A stretch of DNA of 40,625 bases from Deltaproteobacteria bacterium (GCA_013151775.1 JAADHO010000111.1:1-40625); one strand, 5' to 3'. Positions 1 through 11,555 are shown, counted from the stretch's first letter. The notes: generated by a model from the letters alone, not told the origin. Translations and numbers: made by a program.

Positions 1-61
1 AGAGCTGGCCACGGGCTGCGCACGCTGAGACGAAGCGAACCCGCTCCGCCGCGGCAAACCC
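1..61. other. Left-edge fragment, no gene seen
   Basis: Short G+C-rich stretch downstream of the tsaD stop codon. No convincing reading frame or hairpin was recognised; it may be intergenic or the end of a gene outside the window. Confidence 0.4.
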
Positions 62-1147
62 TCAGCGGTGAGGGATCAGCGTTCCGTCGGGACGGAAGCG
101 GCCGCGACGTCGCGCCGGATCTCGAGAGTAGACCTGCAAGCCTTGGTCGTCGGCGCGCTCGCCACGGGCGAACGCCAACGCGCCCGTGTAGGCGATCATC
201 GCGGCGTTGTCGGTGCAGGACGCGATGGGCGGGATGTGCAGACGCAGGCAGGCCGCTGCGCACAACTCCTGCGCGCGCGCTCGCAGGCCCGTGTTGGCGG
301 CCACGCCACCGGCGAGCACCAGATCTTCGACGCCCACCTGTTCACAGGCCGCCACGGCGCGCCCGGCCAAGGCGTCGACCATCACGCGCTGGAAGGAGGC
401 GCAGAGATCGGCCAAGGCCTGTTCGTCCGCAGGCGCACCTCGGCGCTCCACGTGGCGCGCGACGGCGGTCTTCAGACCCGAGAAGCTGAACTCCAGGCCC
501 TTCTTCCCGAGCATGGGCCGAGGCAACTCGACGGCACGTGGATCTCCCCGCGCAGCCAAGGCGTCGATGGCCGGACCTCCCGGGTAGCCGAGCCCGAGCA
601 GCTTGGCCACCTTGTCGTAGGCCTCGCCGGCGGCATCATCACGCGTCTGCCCGAGCAGGACGATCCGGTCCGGGGCGTCCACGCGGTAGAGCGCCGTGTG
701 GCCACCGCTCGCGAGCAGGCCGACGTAGGGATAGCCGAGGTCTGAAGTATCGGCGTCACGCCTGAGGTGCACGGCCAGGAGGTGCGCCTCGAGGTGATTC
801 ACGGCGACCACGGGCAGGTCCCGAGCGAAAGCAAAGGCCTTGGCGAATTCCACGCCGGTCACCAGCGCTCCGACCAGGCCCGGTCCCGTGGTGACAGCGA
901 CGGCGTCGAGCTCGGCCCCGGCTCGAGGCAAGGCCTTCAGAGCGGCGGCGACGACCTGCGAGATGGACTCGAGGTGGGCGCGCGCCGCGAGCTCGGGCAC
1001 CACGCCTCCGTAAGGCGCGTGCAGCGCGATCTGGGACGCGACGACATCGGCCAAGACGTGTCCCTCAGCGTTCACCACGGCCGCAGCCGTCTCGTCACAG
1101 GACGACTCGATCCCGAGCAGCAGCGGTGACGCGGCGCGAGGGGTCAC
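62..1147 (-). CDS. tsaD: tRNA threonylcarbamoyladenosine transferase TsaD
   Basis: TsaD is the catalytic ASKHA-fold subunit that, with TsaB and TsaE, moves the threonylcarbamoyl group from TC-AMP to A37 of ANN-decoding tRNAs in the cytoplasm. Seen in the sequence: the N-terminal LGIESSCDET motif (residues about 11-20), the metal-binding HLEAH motif (His118 and His122), ASGGHTALY, and DNAAMIA near the C terminus. I chose a GTG start at 1147-1145, giving 361 residues, close to the usual 330-350. That GTG overlaps the upstream lipoprotein stop as GTGA, so the two are probably translationally coupled. The open frame continues upstream to 1219, but that would add 24 arginine-rich residues lying inside the neighbour. 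It is an essential housekeeping gene and forms the last member of a minus-strand run starting at 5483. The identification is secure; only the exact start is inferred. Confidence 0.96.
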   Translation of the reverse strand: MTPRAASPLLLGIESSCDETAAAVVNAEGHVLADVVASQIALHAPYGGVVPELAARAHLESISQVVAAALKALPRAGAELDAVAVTTGPGLVGALVTGVEFAKAFAFARDLPVVAVNHLEAHLLAVHLRRDADTSDLGYPYVGLLASGGHTALYRVDAPDRIVLLGQTRDDAAGEAYDKVAKLLGLGYPGGPAIDALAARGDPRAVELPRPMLGKKGLEFSFSGLKTAVARHVERRGAPADEQALADLCASFQRVMVDALAGRAVAACEQVGVEDLVLAGGVAANTGLRARAQELCAAACLRLHIPPIASCTDNAAMIAYTGALAFARGERADDQGLQVYSRDPARRRGRFRPDGTLIPHR

Positions 1148-1707
1148 GGAGTGGCGGTCTCGCGGCGCAGCTTGAAGACGCCGAAATAATCGCACTCGTG
1201 GCGGGCGTAGCGATCGCAATCGCTGGGCGTGCAGGCATCACGCCCGGAGCCAGCGATCAAGCGCACCTCCACGCGCCCGCCCTCGATCAGCGAGACGAAG
1301 GCCATCATGTCGCGGCCCGCGAGCGGTCCCGTCTCCGGGCGGAGGGCGTAGATCCTGTTCTCGAGGTGGCCTTCTCCGGGGAAGTCGTAGAGCGCGAGGC
1401 TGTCGTGGGCCAAGGCGGGGATCGCCACCATCGGGGTTCCGTCGAGGCTGGCGCCGCACGCCTCACCCGTGGTCGAGAGCTCCCCGGGGCTGGTGTCCAG
1501 AGTCGCTGGGTCGAAACTCATGGAGAGACGCGTGCCCGAGCTGAAGCCTCGGCGAATGAACGAGCAGGAGGCCTCGTCAGCGCAGGTCACGTCGTCCGAA
1601 CCCACGACTACGCCGCTGTAGCGCTGGTCTGGATCGGTGCTGAAGTTGCTCAGATCCGTGCAGCCCGCCGAGAGCGAGATCGCGAACAGCATGATGACGA
1701 CGCGCAT
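1144..1707 (-). CDS. Putative lipoprotein, unknown function
   Basis: 187 residues. A short hydrophobic N terminus ends in LSAGC, a good lipobox with Cys at about residue 16, so an envelope lipoprotein is predicted. The mature part is polar, has several cysteines (DVTCADEASC and a C-terminal DACTPSDCDRYARHECDYF) and no motif I recognise. The paired cysteines suggest disulfides. The stop overlaps the tsaD GTG by four bases and the start lies 45 bases after the end of the protease gene, so it probably belongs to the same transcript. No clear Shine-Dalgarno sequence precedes the ATG at 1707. Its link to the proteases is positional only, and I do not assign a function. Confidence 0.75.
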   Translation of the reverse strand: MRVVIMLFAISLSAGCTDLSNFSTDPDQRYSGVVVGSDDVTCADEASCSFIRRGFSSGTRLSMSFDPATLDTSPGELSTTGEACGASLDGTPMVAIPALAHDSLALYDFPGEGHLENRIYALRPETGPLAGRDMMAFVSLIEGGRVEVRLIAGSGRDACTPSDCDRYARHECDYFGVFKLRRETATP

Positions 1708-1752
1708 GACGTCGAGACGATAGCAGCCGAGGAGCCGAAACGCCTCCGAAGC

Positions 1753-3578
1753 TCAGCGACGGCGGCGGCGCAACCAGAACAACCCGAGGCCGAGGAGCAG
1801 CAGCCCGCCGAGACCACGGTGCGCCACCGATCTGCTCGACGCCCCGCGCACGGCGCAGCCGCCACCGCCCGAGGAGACGCTGGCCGGTACGCACACGGCG
1901 CTGGTGCCGTCGCCGATGCGCGTGCACTCGAAGCCCGGTGAGCAGGCGGCGTCCGCGCCACAGAAGCGCGAGCAGATGTCCCCGGAGGGTGTGCCCAGGG
2001 CGCAGAGGCCGCTGGTGCACTCCTCGTTGGTCGCGCACTCCTGACCGACCAAGCCCAGATCGGGAGCGCAGATGTTCGCCTCGCCCACGGTGGTGCAGCT
2101 GAGCCCGCTCGGGCAGTCGTCTGTGGTGGTGCAGAAGCGGGTACACCAGCGCAGTCCGTCACCGCGGCTCGCGCAGATGCCGTCGACGCAGTCCTCGTTG
2201 GTGACGCAGCCGCCGCCCGTGCCCTCGAGGGGACCACGAATGCAGCTGCCAGCGCGACAGTGGAAGCCGGAGACGCAGGCGCTGCTGTCTTCGCAGCTGC
2301 GCGTGCAGTAGCGCGCGCCCTCGTCGTCGAGGCAGAGGACCGAGAGGCACTCGTCGTCCGCCTCGCAGGGCTCGCCGATGCCGCGGCGGCCGACCACGAT
2401 GTCACGCGCGACGCAGCCACCGCAGACCCCGGCGGAGGCCGCGCACACCTCGCCGGCCAAGCAGAGTCCGCGATCGCCCTCGCAGGGAGGCAGGCAGCGT
2501 TGACGTCCGTCCCCAGGATCCACGCAGTAGGTCGTCGCGCAGTCGGTGTCCGCCGTGCAGTCCTCTCCCACGGCGAGCGTGCCGGCGGCGCCGGGCGTGC
2601 AGTAGCCACCGCAGCCCTCGGCCTTGGCGCAGTACATGCCCATGGGGCAGCCGAGAGTCGGGCGCAGGGGATCGCAGTCGAGGGTGCAGATACGCGCGCC
2701 CCCGGTGGTCGCGCAGGTCTGGCCCACGCATTGGTCGTCCGCCGTGCAGCCCTCGCCGAGGGGGGTGCAGACTTCGTCGACTCGGCCGTCGCAGTCGTCG
2801 TCGAGGCTGTTGCAGATCTCCTCGGAGGGCACGCAGGTGCCCGAATCTTCGAGCGCCTGCTCGATGAAGGCCTGGAAGCGCTGAAGGGAGTTGTAGGCGC
2901 CGGGCGCTGTGCCACAGCTGGGTTGGGAGCGTCCGTCGGGGCTGAAGATGAAGGAGGCGACGCCGTAGATCTTCCCGTTGGGGCCGATCAGCGGGCCTCC
3001 CGAGTCACCCGAGCAGACCGCGGGCTCCACGAAGACGAAGCCGTTCTGCACGTTCTGCACCACCTTGTTCGTGGTGTACTTGGTGCCCGAGCCTCCGCGG
3101 GGCGTCTGACCGTAGCCCACGGCGGTGTAGGTCTGGCCAATGATCGTGCGCGGATCCTCGTAGGAGATCTCCATGGGCGGTTCGCTCGCCGGGCTCGCGA
3201 GGATCAACAACGCGACGTCGGTGGAGTCACGCAGATCCCAACGCCCGGGCGCAACCCGCACCTCGGAGACGAAGTACTGCTTGGTGAAGCTGCTGCCGTC
3301 GGTGCCCACGAAGATGCGGAACTGGGAAGCTGGAGCCGCGGAGCTCGACTGACCCTGCCGCACACAATGCTTCGCGGTCAGCACGAGTCGCGGCGCGATC
3401 ACCGTGGCGGTGCAGGCGGAGCCCGCCGTGTTCCAGAGGAAGACGACCTCGGGGCGCCCCGTCTCACGCACGCCATCGACGATCGGAGCCTGGGTGGCGC
3501 CAACCGCGGGAGACGTGGGCACGGCGCAGCCCGCCGCAGCGAGCATCAGGGCGCACGAGCAGACCAAGCGGCACGGGC

Positions 3579-3582
<4 letters not shown>
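1753..3582 (-). CDS. Secreted trypsin-like serine protease, Cys-rich tail, MYXO-CTERM
   Basis: 609 residues. The N-terminal signal sequence ends near AAAGC (Cys19), a weak lipobox. An S1-family (chymotrypsin/trypsin) domain follows, with His72 in TAKHCV, Asp122 in STDVALL and Ser194 in SGDSGGPL, so the triad is intact. Residues 258-270 read NSLDDDCDGRVDE, the Asp-rich putative metal-binding motif common in myxobacterial secreted proteins. About 300 residues of repeated Cys-rich units (CxxxxxC...CTxxC) come next. The C terminus has Gly-Gly-Cys, one TM helix and a run of arginines: the MYXO-CTERM signal thought to direct anchoring at the surface. The ATG at 3582 overlaps the stop of the upstream paralogue as ATGA; the 59 upstream residues of open frame are an arginine-rich shadow. 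It is probably a surface or secreted endopeptidase; the substrate is unknown. Confidence 0.88.
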
Positions 3583-5483
<1,901 letters not shown>

Positions 5484-5663
5484 GGGGGACTCCGCGGGCA
5501 GACGCCCGACGTCGGCGGGAGAGAAGGGAGCGGACGGGAGCCGGGGGGGGCCGGAGCGCGGCAGCCTAGCAACACCACAGCAGAGCGTGCAAGCCACGTA
5601 CAGCAGAAGACTCACACCTGAGGGTGATCTGCGAGCGGATCGAGGCGCTCCAAAGGAGCCGGT

Positions 5664-8600
5664 TCAGGGAGAAACCGCGGCGGCTGCCGCTCCCCAACGT
5701 TCGTGGTTGATGGCGTCGCCTGCACGAGCCGAAAGATCGGTGGCCGAGCGATAGCGCGCCTTGGCGGCGACGTGATCCCCCGCCAGCTCGGCCAGAGCGC
5801 CGAGGGCTCCTTGGGCCGCCGCCTCGAGGGCCGGAGAGTCTGCGGCCCGGGCGTAGCCCTCGGCGATGGAGAGGTATTGCTCAGCGCCCTTGGCGTCGCC
5901 CGCGTCGATCAGCACCTCACCCAGCTCGATGCGACAGCGCGCGCGCGCGGCCACGGGAGCGGTGATCTCCTCGAGCAGCTCCGAGGCGCGCCGATAGGCG
6001 CTGACGGCGTGGCGAAGATCGCCGCCTTCCCGGCGGAGGCGGCCGAGGTAGAGCTGAATCATCGCTTCGACGGATCGGTGCTCGCCGCCACCCACGCTCT
6101 CTAGAGCGCGGCCAAAGAAGCGCATGGCGTCACGGGGACGCTGGCGAGAATGGGCGACGCTGCCCAAACTCACCCAGAGGCGGAGGCGCTCCTTGCTGCG
6201 CGGCAGGGTGAGGTCGATGGCTTCCCGTAGCACGCCGTCAGCCGTAGAGAGCTCTCCCGCGTGGGCCATGGCGTCGCCCAGCTTGCGGCTGAAGGTGACC
6301 AGCGCCGTGTCCATGACGGCGTCTCCGCTCTCGAGCATCTCCCGGCGCGCGAGGAAGAGGGCGCGCCGATAGGCCAACACCGCCGCGGAGGCGTCAGCGC
6401 GCTGACAGGCGGCGTCGCCCATGCGCTCCAGGCTCATCAAGGCGGTCAAGGGCTCGCCACAGCGGAAAGCGTGCTCGGCTCGCTCCTCCACTGACGCGTT
6501 GAGATCGGCGAGGGCGTCGAGGGCCCGCCGGTGCAGCTTGCGCCGGGCTTGGGCGGGGATCGACGCCTCGACCAGCTCGCGCACGAAGCGATGGTTGACC
6601 CGGATCGTCGAGCCGTCACGCTGTATGAGCCCGCGCCGCATGACCTCGTCGATGCCCTCCAAGTCTTCAGGCGAGGAGACGCTCCCCAACACCTCGATGT
6701 TGGTCTCTTCGCCCAAGATCGCCACCGCCTGAAGCACACGGCGCGCCGGCAGACTGAGGGCGTCCACGCTCTGGGAGACGGCGTCCGCGAGGCGCCTGGG
6801 CAGGGAGGGCTCATCGAGGGAGCTCGCGCCGGCCAAGACGAGCTGCTCGAGGTAGAGAGGCAGGAAGCGACGCGACGCGCTGGGGGTCGCGTCTTGCTCG
6901 AGGACGGCCGGCGTGGGGTGACCCATGAAGCGCGCGGCCTGTGCGGAATCGAGGCCGTGCAGGGGCAGCTCGCGCACACCCTCCTCCGCGGGGTAGCGGC
7001 CGTCGCCGGCTGTCACGAGCAGCGCCGATCGACCTTCGAAGACCTTCGCGAAATGGGACAGGGCCTCGCGGCTGGGTCCGTCCACGAGCTGGAGATCATC
7101 GACGAAGAGGGTGCAGCGCGAGCAGCGCTGACGGCGCATGGCGTCATCGGCGGCCGCCCGCATGGCGCGCGCCACGGCGCCGGAGCGCTCACCCCACTCG
7201 ACGCCCACCAGCCCCCGTGGATTCGCCAGCTCCTCGAAGCCCGCGCGCACGAGAGGGTCGGGCCAGCGCGTCTGGTCTCCGGCCTGGGCCAGCAGCTCGT
7301 CTGGAGGCAGCTCGAGCAGATCCGCGGTCAGGCGACGCGCGGCATAGTAGGGAACAGGTGCATCGCTGGGATGTGGACCGGTGACCACCACCACGTCGCC
7401 CTGATCGGCGCAGCGGGTGGCGAACTCTCGCAGCAGGCGTGTCTTACCGACGCCGATCTCTCCCAGGATTCGCACGCCTAAGGGCCGGCCCTCAGCCTCG
7501 GCGCGGATGCCGTCGAGGGCGGCCATCTCGACCGTGCGTCCGACCAGCTCGCGAGTGGACGGCGCCTCCGGCACGAAGGAGGGTCGTGGGTGGGTGGGCG
7601 CCACGGACGACGGCACCTTCATCTTCCCAGTGAGCCGCGTGCCACAGCTGCCGCAGAAACGCATGGCCTCGGGGTTCGGTTCACCACAGCTGCCGCAGAC
7701 GTTGGTCGCCCGACGGCGCTCCGCCTCGATGGCGCGACGCGCGTCTGCGAGGGCGTCGCGCATGTCTTCGGCGGTCTGATAGCGATCCTCGCGCAGCTTG
7801 GCCATGGCCTTCTGCTGCACCTGAACCAAACACTCGGGGATCTCCCGTTGGGGAGCGAACTCGCGCGGATCCGGGATGGGATCGTTGATGTGGCGCAGGA
7901 CCACGCGCGTGGGAGTCTCGTCCTCGAAGGGCAGGCGCTCGGTCAACATCTCGAAGAGCACGATGCCCAGCGCGTAGAGATCCGAGCGGCCGTCGACGAC
8001 CTCCCCACGCCCCTGCTCCGGAGCCATGTAGTCGGGAGTCCCGCACACGAGCCCGGGCCGGGTGATGGAGGTCGAGTGGGGATCCGTGATGGTCGCCAGG
8101 CCGAAGTCCACGACCTTCACCAGATCGCGCCCAGAGCGCTGCCGCTTCAACAGGATGTTCTCGGGCTTCAGATCGCGGTGCACCACTCCGAGGGCGTGGG
8201 CCTCGCCGAGGGCGTCGAGGGTGGCGTCGAGGATGCGGATGATGCGCCCAAAGGGCAGCGGGCCCTCCTCGTGCATCACCAGAGCGAGATCCTTACCGAC
8301 CAGGTACTCCATGGCCAAGAAGAGGATGCCGTCGTCCGTACGGCCGAAGTCGAAGATGGAGACGCTGTTCGGATGGTTCAGGCTGCTGGCCGCCCGCGCC
8401 TCAGTGTAGAAGCGCGCGACCGTGGCCTCGTCGCCCAAGAGATGCGGGTGGATGACCTTTACGGCCACGGTCCGACCGAGCACGCCCTGCTCCGCCCGAT
8501 ACACCCGCCCCATACCGCCCACGCCGACGATCTCCTGGATCGTGTACGCGCCACCGACCGTGCGCCCGACGAGTGGATCGCTGGCCCCAGACGAATGTTC

Positions 8601-8702
8601 ATCCTTCTGGGTTGCGCCACACGACGCACAAAAGCGGTCTTCCGCTTTGCCGCTCGCCCCACACTGATGACACACTCGCACCTGAAGCGCAGCATATCCC
8701 AT
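5664..8702 (-). CDS. Ser/Thr protein kinase with zinc ribbons, AAA ATPase and TPR region
   Basis: About 1012 residues. Order: a first zinc ribbon (CHQC...CASC, residues 11-29); a Hanks-type kinase domain (about 50-325) with glycine loop GVGGMGRVY, Lys82, Glu101, HRDLKPEN (175-182), DFG (199-201) and APE, so active by motif; a second zinc ribbon (CGSC...CGSC, 336-354); an AAA_16-type NTPase with Walker A GEIGVGKT (414-421) and Walker B TLFVDDLQ; then a helical region rich in TPR-like repeats to the end. This kinase-STAND layout resembles PknK-type regulators, but no C-terminal HTH is visible. No TM helix, so cytosolic. The start is uncertain: ATG at 8702 has no Shine-Dalgarno, and an in-frame GTG seven codons later, just before the first ribbon, is possible. 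Upstream open frame to 9047 overlaps the divergent gene and is rejected. Confidence 0.9.
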   Translation of the reverse strand: MGYAALQVRVCHQCGASGKAEDRFCASCGATQKDEHSSGASDPLVGRTVGGAYTIQEIVGVGGMGRVYRAEQGVLGRTVAVKVIHPHLLGDEATVARFYTEARAASSLNHPNSVSIFDFGRTDDGILFLAMEYLVGKDLALVMHEEGPLPFGRIIRILDATLDALGEAHALGVVHRDLKPENILLKRQRSGRDLVKVVDFGLATITDPHSTSITRPGLVCGTPDYMAPEQGRGEVVDGRSDLYALGIVLFEMLTERLPFEDETPTRVVLRHINDPIPDPREFAPQREIPECLVQVQQKAMAKLREDRYQTAEDMRDALADARRAIEAERRRATNVCGSCGEPNPEAMRFCGSCGTRLTGKMKVPSSVAPTHPRPSFVPEAPSTRELVGRTVEMAALDGIRAEAEGRPLGVRILGEIGVGKTRLLREFATRCADQGDVVVVTGPHPSDAPVPYYAARRLTADLLELPPDELLAQAGDQTRWPDPLVRAGFEELANPRGLVGVEWGERSGAVARAMRAAADDAMRRQRCSRCTLFVDDLQLVDGPSREALSHFAKVFEGRSALLVTAGDGRYPAEEGVRELPLHGLDSAQAARFMGHPTPAVLEQDATPSASRRFLPLYLEQLVLAGASSLDEPSLPRRLADAVSQSVDALSLPARRVLQAVAILGEETNIEVLGSVSSPEDLEGIDEVMRRGLIQRDGSTIRVNHRFVRELVEASIPAQARRKLHRRALDALADLNASVEERAEHAFRCGEPLTALMSLERMGDAACQRADASAAVLAYRRALFLARREMLESGDAVMDTALVTFSRKLGDAMAHAGELSTADGVLREAIDLTLPRSKERLRLWVSLGSVAHSRQRPRDAMRFFGRALESVGGGEHRSVEAMIQLYLGRLRREGGDLRHAVSAYRRASELLEEITAPVAARARCRIELGEVLIDAGDAKGAEQYLSIAEGYARAADSPALEAAAQGALGALAELAGDHVAAKARYRSATDLSARAGDAINHERWGAAAAAVSP

Positions 8703-8706
8703 GGAG
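8703..8706 (+). promoter_or_regulatory. Shine-Dalgarno GGAG fixing the GTG start at 8713
   Basis: GGAG lies six bases before an in-frame GTG at 8713. The ATG at 8701 has no ribosome site and would overlap the start codon of the divergent kinase, so GTG 8713 is preferred. The site lies immediately upstream of the divergent kinase ATG. Confidence 0.5.
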
Positions 8707-8712
8707 TGGTTC

Positions 8713-9462
8713 GTGGAAAACGGACAGATCGTGAAAGTTGGTGAGGTGCCTCCGAGGCTCCGCTCGCGCGCCGTCGTGGCGCTCGCGGGGCTGCTGGCGT
8801 GGCTGCTGCTCGGCCCCCTACCTCTGGCCCTGTCGTCCACGCCCATGAACCGCCCATGGCTGGCCTGGCCCGCTCCCCTGGCGTGCCTGGCGCTTGGCGT
8901 CTCCCAGATGGGGCGCAGACCGCGCGTCTCCCGGGCGCTGCTCCTCGGGGTCTTCCCGCCCCTGGCGATCTTGGGCGCCTTCTTGCTCCAGCCGGCGGCG
9001 GGAGTCGGGCTCGGCGCGCTCGCCACCGGCGTGGCGGCCCTGGGCATGCTGCTCTATGTCGCGGGCAGCGTGCGCATCCTCGGCGGCGCCATGGAGTTGG
9101 CCCCCAGCGTGAGCGCTCGCTCGAAGGATGAGGGGCACGTCCCCGGAGAGCGGCGTCGACGCCTCGCAAGCTCCCTGTGGGTGGTCTTGACAACCGCCGG
9201 CGCCTTCTCGGTCTTGGCCATCGCGCCCTACGTCGAAGACGACACGCTGCTGACCGCACGTTTCGGTTCGAGCGCCATGGAGGCGCGCCTGCTGATGGCG
9301 TCGGTCGGAGCGTCCCTCGGGCTCGGCGCCCTGGCCTTCGTGGTAGCGCCCTCTCTGCGCACGCGCCGCCCCTCCGCCCACGAGAGGCGCCGGCGCTGGC
9401 TACGCTTCGGCCTGTATCTGCTAGCGCTGACGACGGGCGCGCTGCTGGTCTGGCGGCTCTGA
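8713..9462 (+). CDS. Seven-TM integral membrane protein, unknown function
   Basis: 249 residues from GTG 8713. About seven hydrophobic segments are visible, separated by short charged loops; a central loop (SARSKDEGH...GERRRRLA) is the main polar stretch. No catalytic or binding motif is recognised. It is transcribed away from the kinase gene with virtually no spacer, so the two promoters must overlap coding sequence or each other. It ends 22 bases before the stop of the convergent HD-GYP-like gene. Placement between two signalling proteins hints at a sensor or partner role, but that is only inference. Confidence 0.75.
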   Translation: MENGQIVKVGEVPPRLRSRAVVALAGLLAWLLLGPLPLALSSTPMNRPWLAWPAPLACLALGVSQMGRRPRVSRALLLGVFPPLAILGAFLLQPAAGVGLGALATGVAALGMLLYVAGSVRILGGAMELAPSVSARSKDEGHVPGERRRRLASSLWVVLTTAGAFSVLAIAPYVEDDTLLTARFGSSAMEARLLMASVGASLGLGALAFVVAPSLRTRRPSAHERRRRWLRFGLYLLALTTGALLVWRL

Positions 9463-9484
9463 GGTAGCTCGGACCGGCGACAAC

Positions 9485-11548
9485 TCAGCGGCGCGCCTCG
9501 TCCATGCGGCGCATGCCCTCGAGCAGCAGGCCCTCCGTGCTCATCTGGATGCTGCGCTGCGGGATATCGGAGGAGGGGTCGAGGCGAAAATCGCCGCTCT
9601 CGAGCAAGAGCATGGCGTAGACCGCCTCCGCGCCCTGCAGGTCGCCAAAGGTCGCGTGGTGGATCGACCCCTCGACGAAGTGAAGCGCCCCGCGCAGACC
9701 GCTGGACTCGAGCTCGAGCCTGCCGCTCTTGCGCCCGCTGCCGAGGATCTGGATGACGTCCGGCAGCGCCATCTGGGTGAGAGAGCCCGATACTCCGGCG
9801 GAGCGCCCGCGCGAGCCCTCGAGGGCCTGCCTCAGCTTGGCCGCCACCACCTCGGGCGAGGCGGGCTTGACCAGGTAGTCCACGGCGCCCAACTCGAAGC
9901 CTTGGCGCACGCTGAGGTCGTCCGATTTCCCAGTGAGAAACAAGATCGGGGCCGCGGGTCCGAGGGCCTCGCGCAGGGGCCCGAAGAGTGAGAAGCCGTC
10001 GCGACCGGAGAGCTCGACCTCCAAGATCGCGGCGTCGAAGACCGTAGCCGCAGCCTTGGCCAGAGCGGAGTCGGCCTCACGCGCGATCACCACCTCGAAG
10101 CCTCGCTCCGAGAGGCGCATCTCGAGCACCGTGGTCTCCTCGAGATCGGGGTCGACCACCAGCACCTTCTTGCGATCGGCGAGCAGCTCGCTCTGGAGCT
10201 CGTCGCCCGCCACCAGGCGACGCAGGAGGGCCAGCATGGTGGGATCGAAGAAGCGCTCCGAGTAGCGCTCCATGGCGTCGCAAGCCTCGGCTGGGGAGAG
10301 CTTCTTGCGGTAGGGGTTCTTGTCGTGGGAGGTGAGATCCGCGTAGGTCTCCGTGACCGCGAGGAGACGTGCTCCGAGGGGGATCTCCTTGCCCTTCTTG
10401 CGATCGGGGAAGCCTCGCCCGTCGTAGCGTTCGTAGAGGTGAGTCAAGGTCTCCTGCGTGACTGCGGGCAGGTGTGCCGAGTCCAGCAGACGCAGAGGGG
10501 CGAGGTGGGTCTTCTGAGCGCGTGCCCGATGGCCCTCGTATTGGAAGACGTTCAAGGGCGTGAGGTGGTAGGTGCCGGCCTTCCCCAGATCGTGGATCTG
10601 AGCGGCCAGCAGGAGGGGTTCCCGTTGCGCCTCGGCCAACCCGAGGCGCTCGGCGAGCTGGCGGCATAGCCGGCAGACCTGCGCCGAGTGACCGCGCAGC
10701 TCGCCCCGGCCTTGCTCCAGCAGCGCCACGAGTACGCCCACGGTCTCGACGTAGGTCGTCCAGCTCGGCTCACCCGATGGCGACGCGACGGCAGCGCTCG
10801 CCGAGGACTCGACGCCAGCGCTCGCCAAGGACGCAGCGAGGACGGGATCGTCGATGGTGAAGCTCGGCGGGGCAGGAGCGCTCGGCTGTCCCAAGGGGAT
10901 CGCCTTGCGCGCCGGGGCACGAACGCTGTCTCCCGCACGCGGCGGCGCGGCGGAGGTCTCGAAGGTCCCTAGACGCGAGTCGAGATCGCCCAGATCTGTG
11001 TCCGGACGCGCCGGGGGCTCCCCCTCGTCCCACAGCGGGATGCCCGTCGTGCCCGTCGACACGCTGGCGAAGGCTTGAGCCTCGCCGTAGTAGTGCTTGC
11101 GGATCAGCGCCTCGATGGAGGCCGGGCGGGCCACATAGACGTTCACGTCGTGAACGTCCGACACCATCTGGACCTGCTTGGCCACGTCGTGGGTCTCTAG
11201 ATCCGCGGCCACCACCGTCAACGACTGGCGGCGGGCGTCGAAGAGCAGCGGGAAGACCTTCAGGCGATCCGCGGCCCGTCGAGGCAGGTAGCCCAAGGCC
11301 TGCCGACTGACCTTGGCTCTGCGCAGCTTCTCGGTGCTGACGAACCGTGTTCGATACATGCCCGCTAGAAAGCGCAGGAGCTCCGCCTCGCTCATCACAC
11401 CGCTGGAGATGATGGCATCCTCGATGCGCTCACCGCCGCGACGAGCGTGCACCCGGATGCGCTCGTGCTCCGCGGCGCCGATCTTCCCTTCCGTCTGCAG
11501 ACGATCGAGGACTCGCATCCCCGGCGGTGGGCGATCGAATTCGCTCAA
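9485..11548 (-). CDS. MshEN - degenerate HD-GYP - pseudo-receiver - PATAN protein
   Basis: 687 residues. Order: a GspE/MshEN-like N-terminal domain (about 10-150), which in other proteins binds c-di-GMP; a Pro/Ala-rich linker; an HD-GYP-like domain (about 265-450) with GHS at 286-288 and His319-Asp320; a receiver domain (about 461-580); and a C-terminal DUF4388/PATAN-like domain (about 588-687). The usual HHERxDGxGYP motif reads HLYERYDGRGFP (370-381), so the His pair is absent, and the DxFDALTS motif reads ETYADLTS. The receiver has Glu510 (AILEVELSGRDG) where the phosphorylated Asp is expected, although Thr539 and Lys561 are kept. It may be a c-di-GMP-responsive scaffold rather than an active phosphodiesterase. 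The start is TTG, supported by a Shine-Dalgarno. Confidence 0.88.
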   Translation of the reverse strand: MSEFDRPPPGMRVLDRLQTEGKIGAAEHERIRVHARRGGERIEDAIISSGVMSEAELLRFLAGMYRTRFVSTEKLRRAKVSRQALGYLPRRAADRLKVFPLLFDARRQSLTVVAADLETHDVAKQVQMVSDVHDVNVYVARPASIEALIRKHYYGEAQAFASVSTGTTGIPLWDEGEPPARPDTDLGDLDSRLGTFETSAAPPRAGDSVRAPARKAIPLGQPSAPAPPSFTIDDPVLAASLASAGVESSASAAVASPSGEPSWTTYVETVGVLVALLEQGRGELRGHSAQVCRLCRQLAERLGLAEAQREPLLLAAQIHDLGKAGTYHLTPLNVFQYEGHRARAQKTHLAPLRLLDSAHLPAVTQETLTHLYERYDGRGFPDRKKGKEIPLGARLLAVTETYADLTSHDKNPYRKKLSPAEACDAMERYSERFFDPTMLALLRRLVAGDELQSELLADRKKVLVVDPDLEETTVLEMRLSERGFEVVIAREADSALAKAAATVFDAAILEVELSGRDGFSLFGPLREALGPAAPILFLTGKSDDLSVRQGFELGAVDYLVKPASPEVVAAKLRQALEGSRGRSAGVSGSLTQMALPDVIQILGSGRKSGRLELESSGLRGALHFVEGSIHHATFGDLQGAEAVYAMLLLESGDFRLDPSSDIPQRSIQMSTEGLLLEGMRRMDEARR

Positions 11549-11555
11549 GAGCCGA

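Noticed and set aside
8703-9047. Extension of the kinase gene upstream to 9047
   Set aside because: It overlaps the divergent membrane protein gene and adds a Pro/Ala/Arg-rich stretch with no domain.
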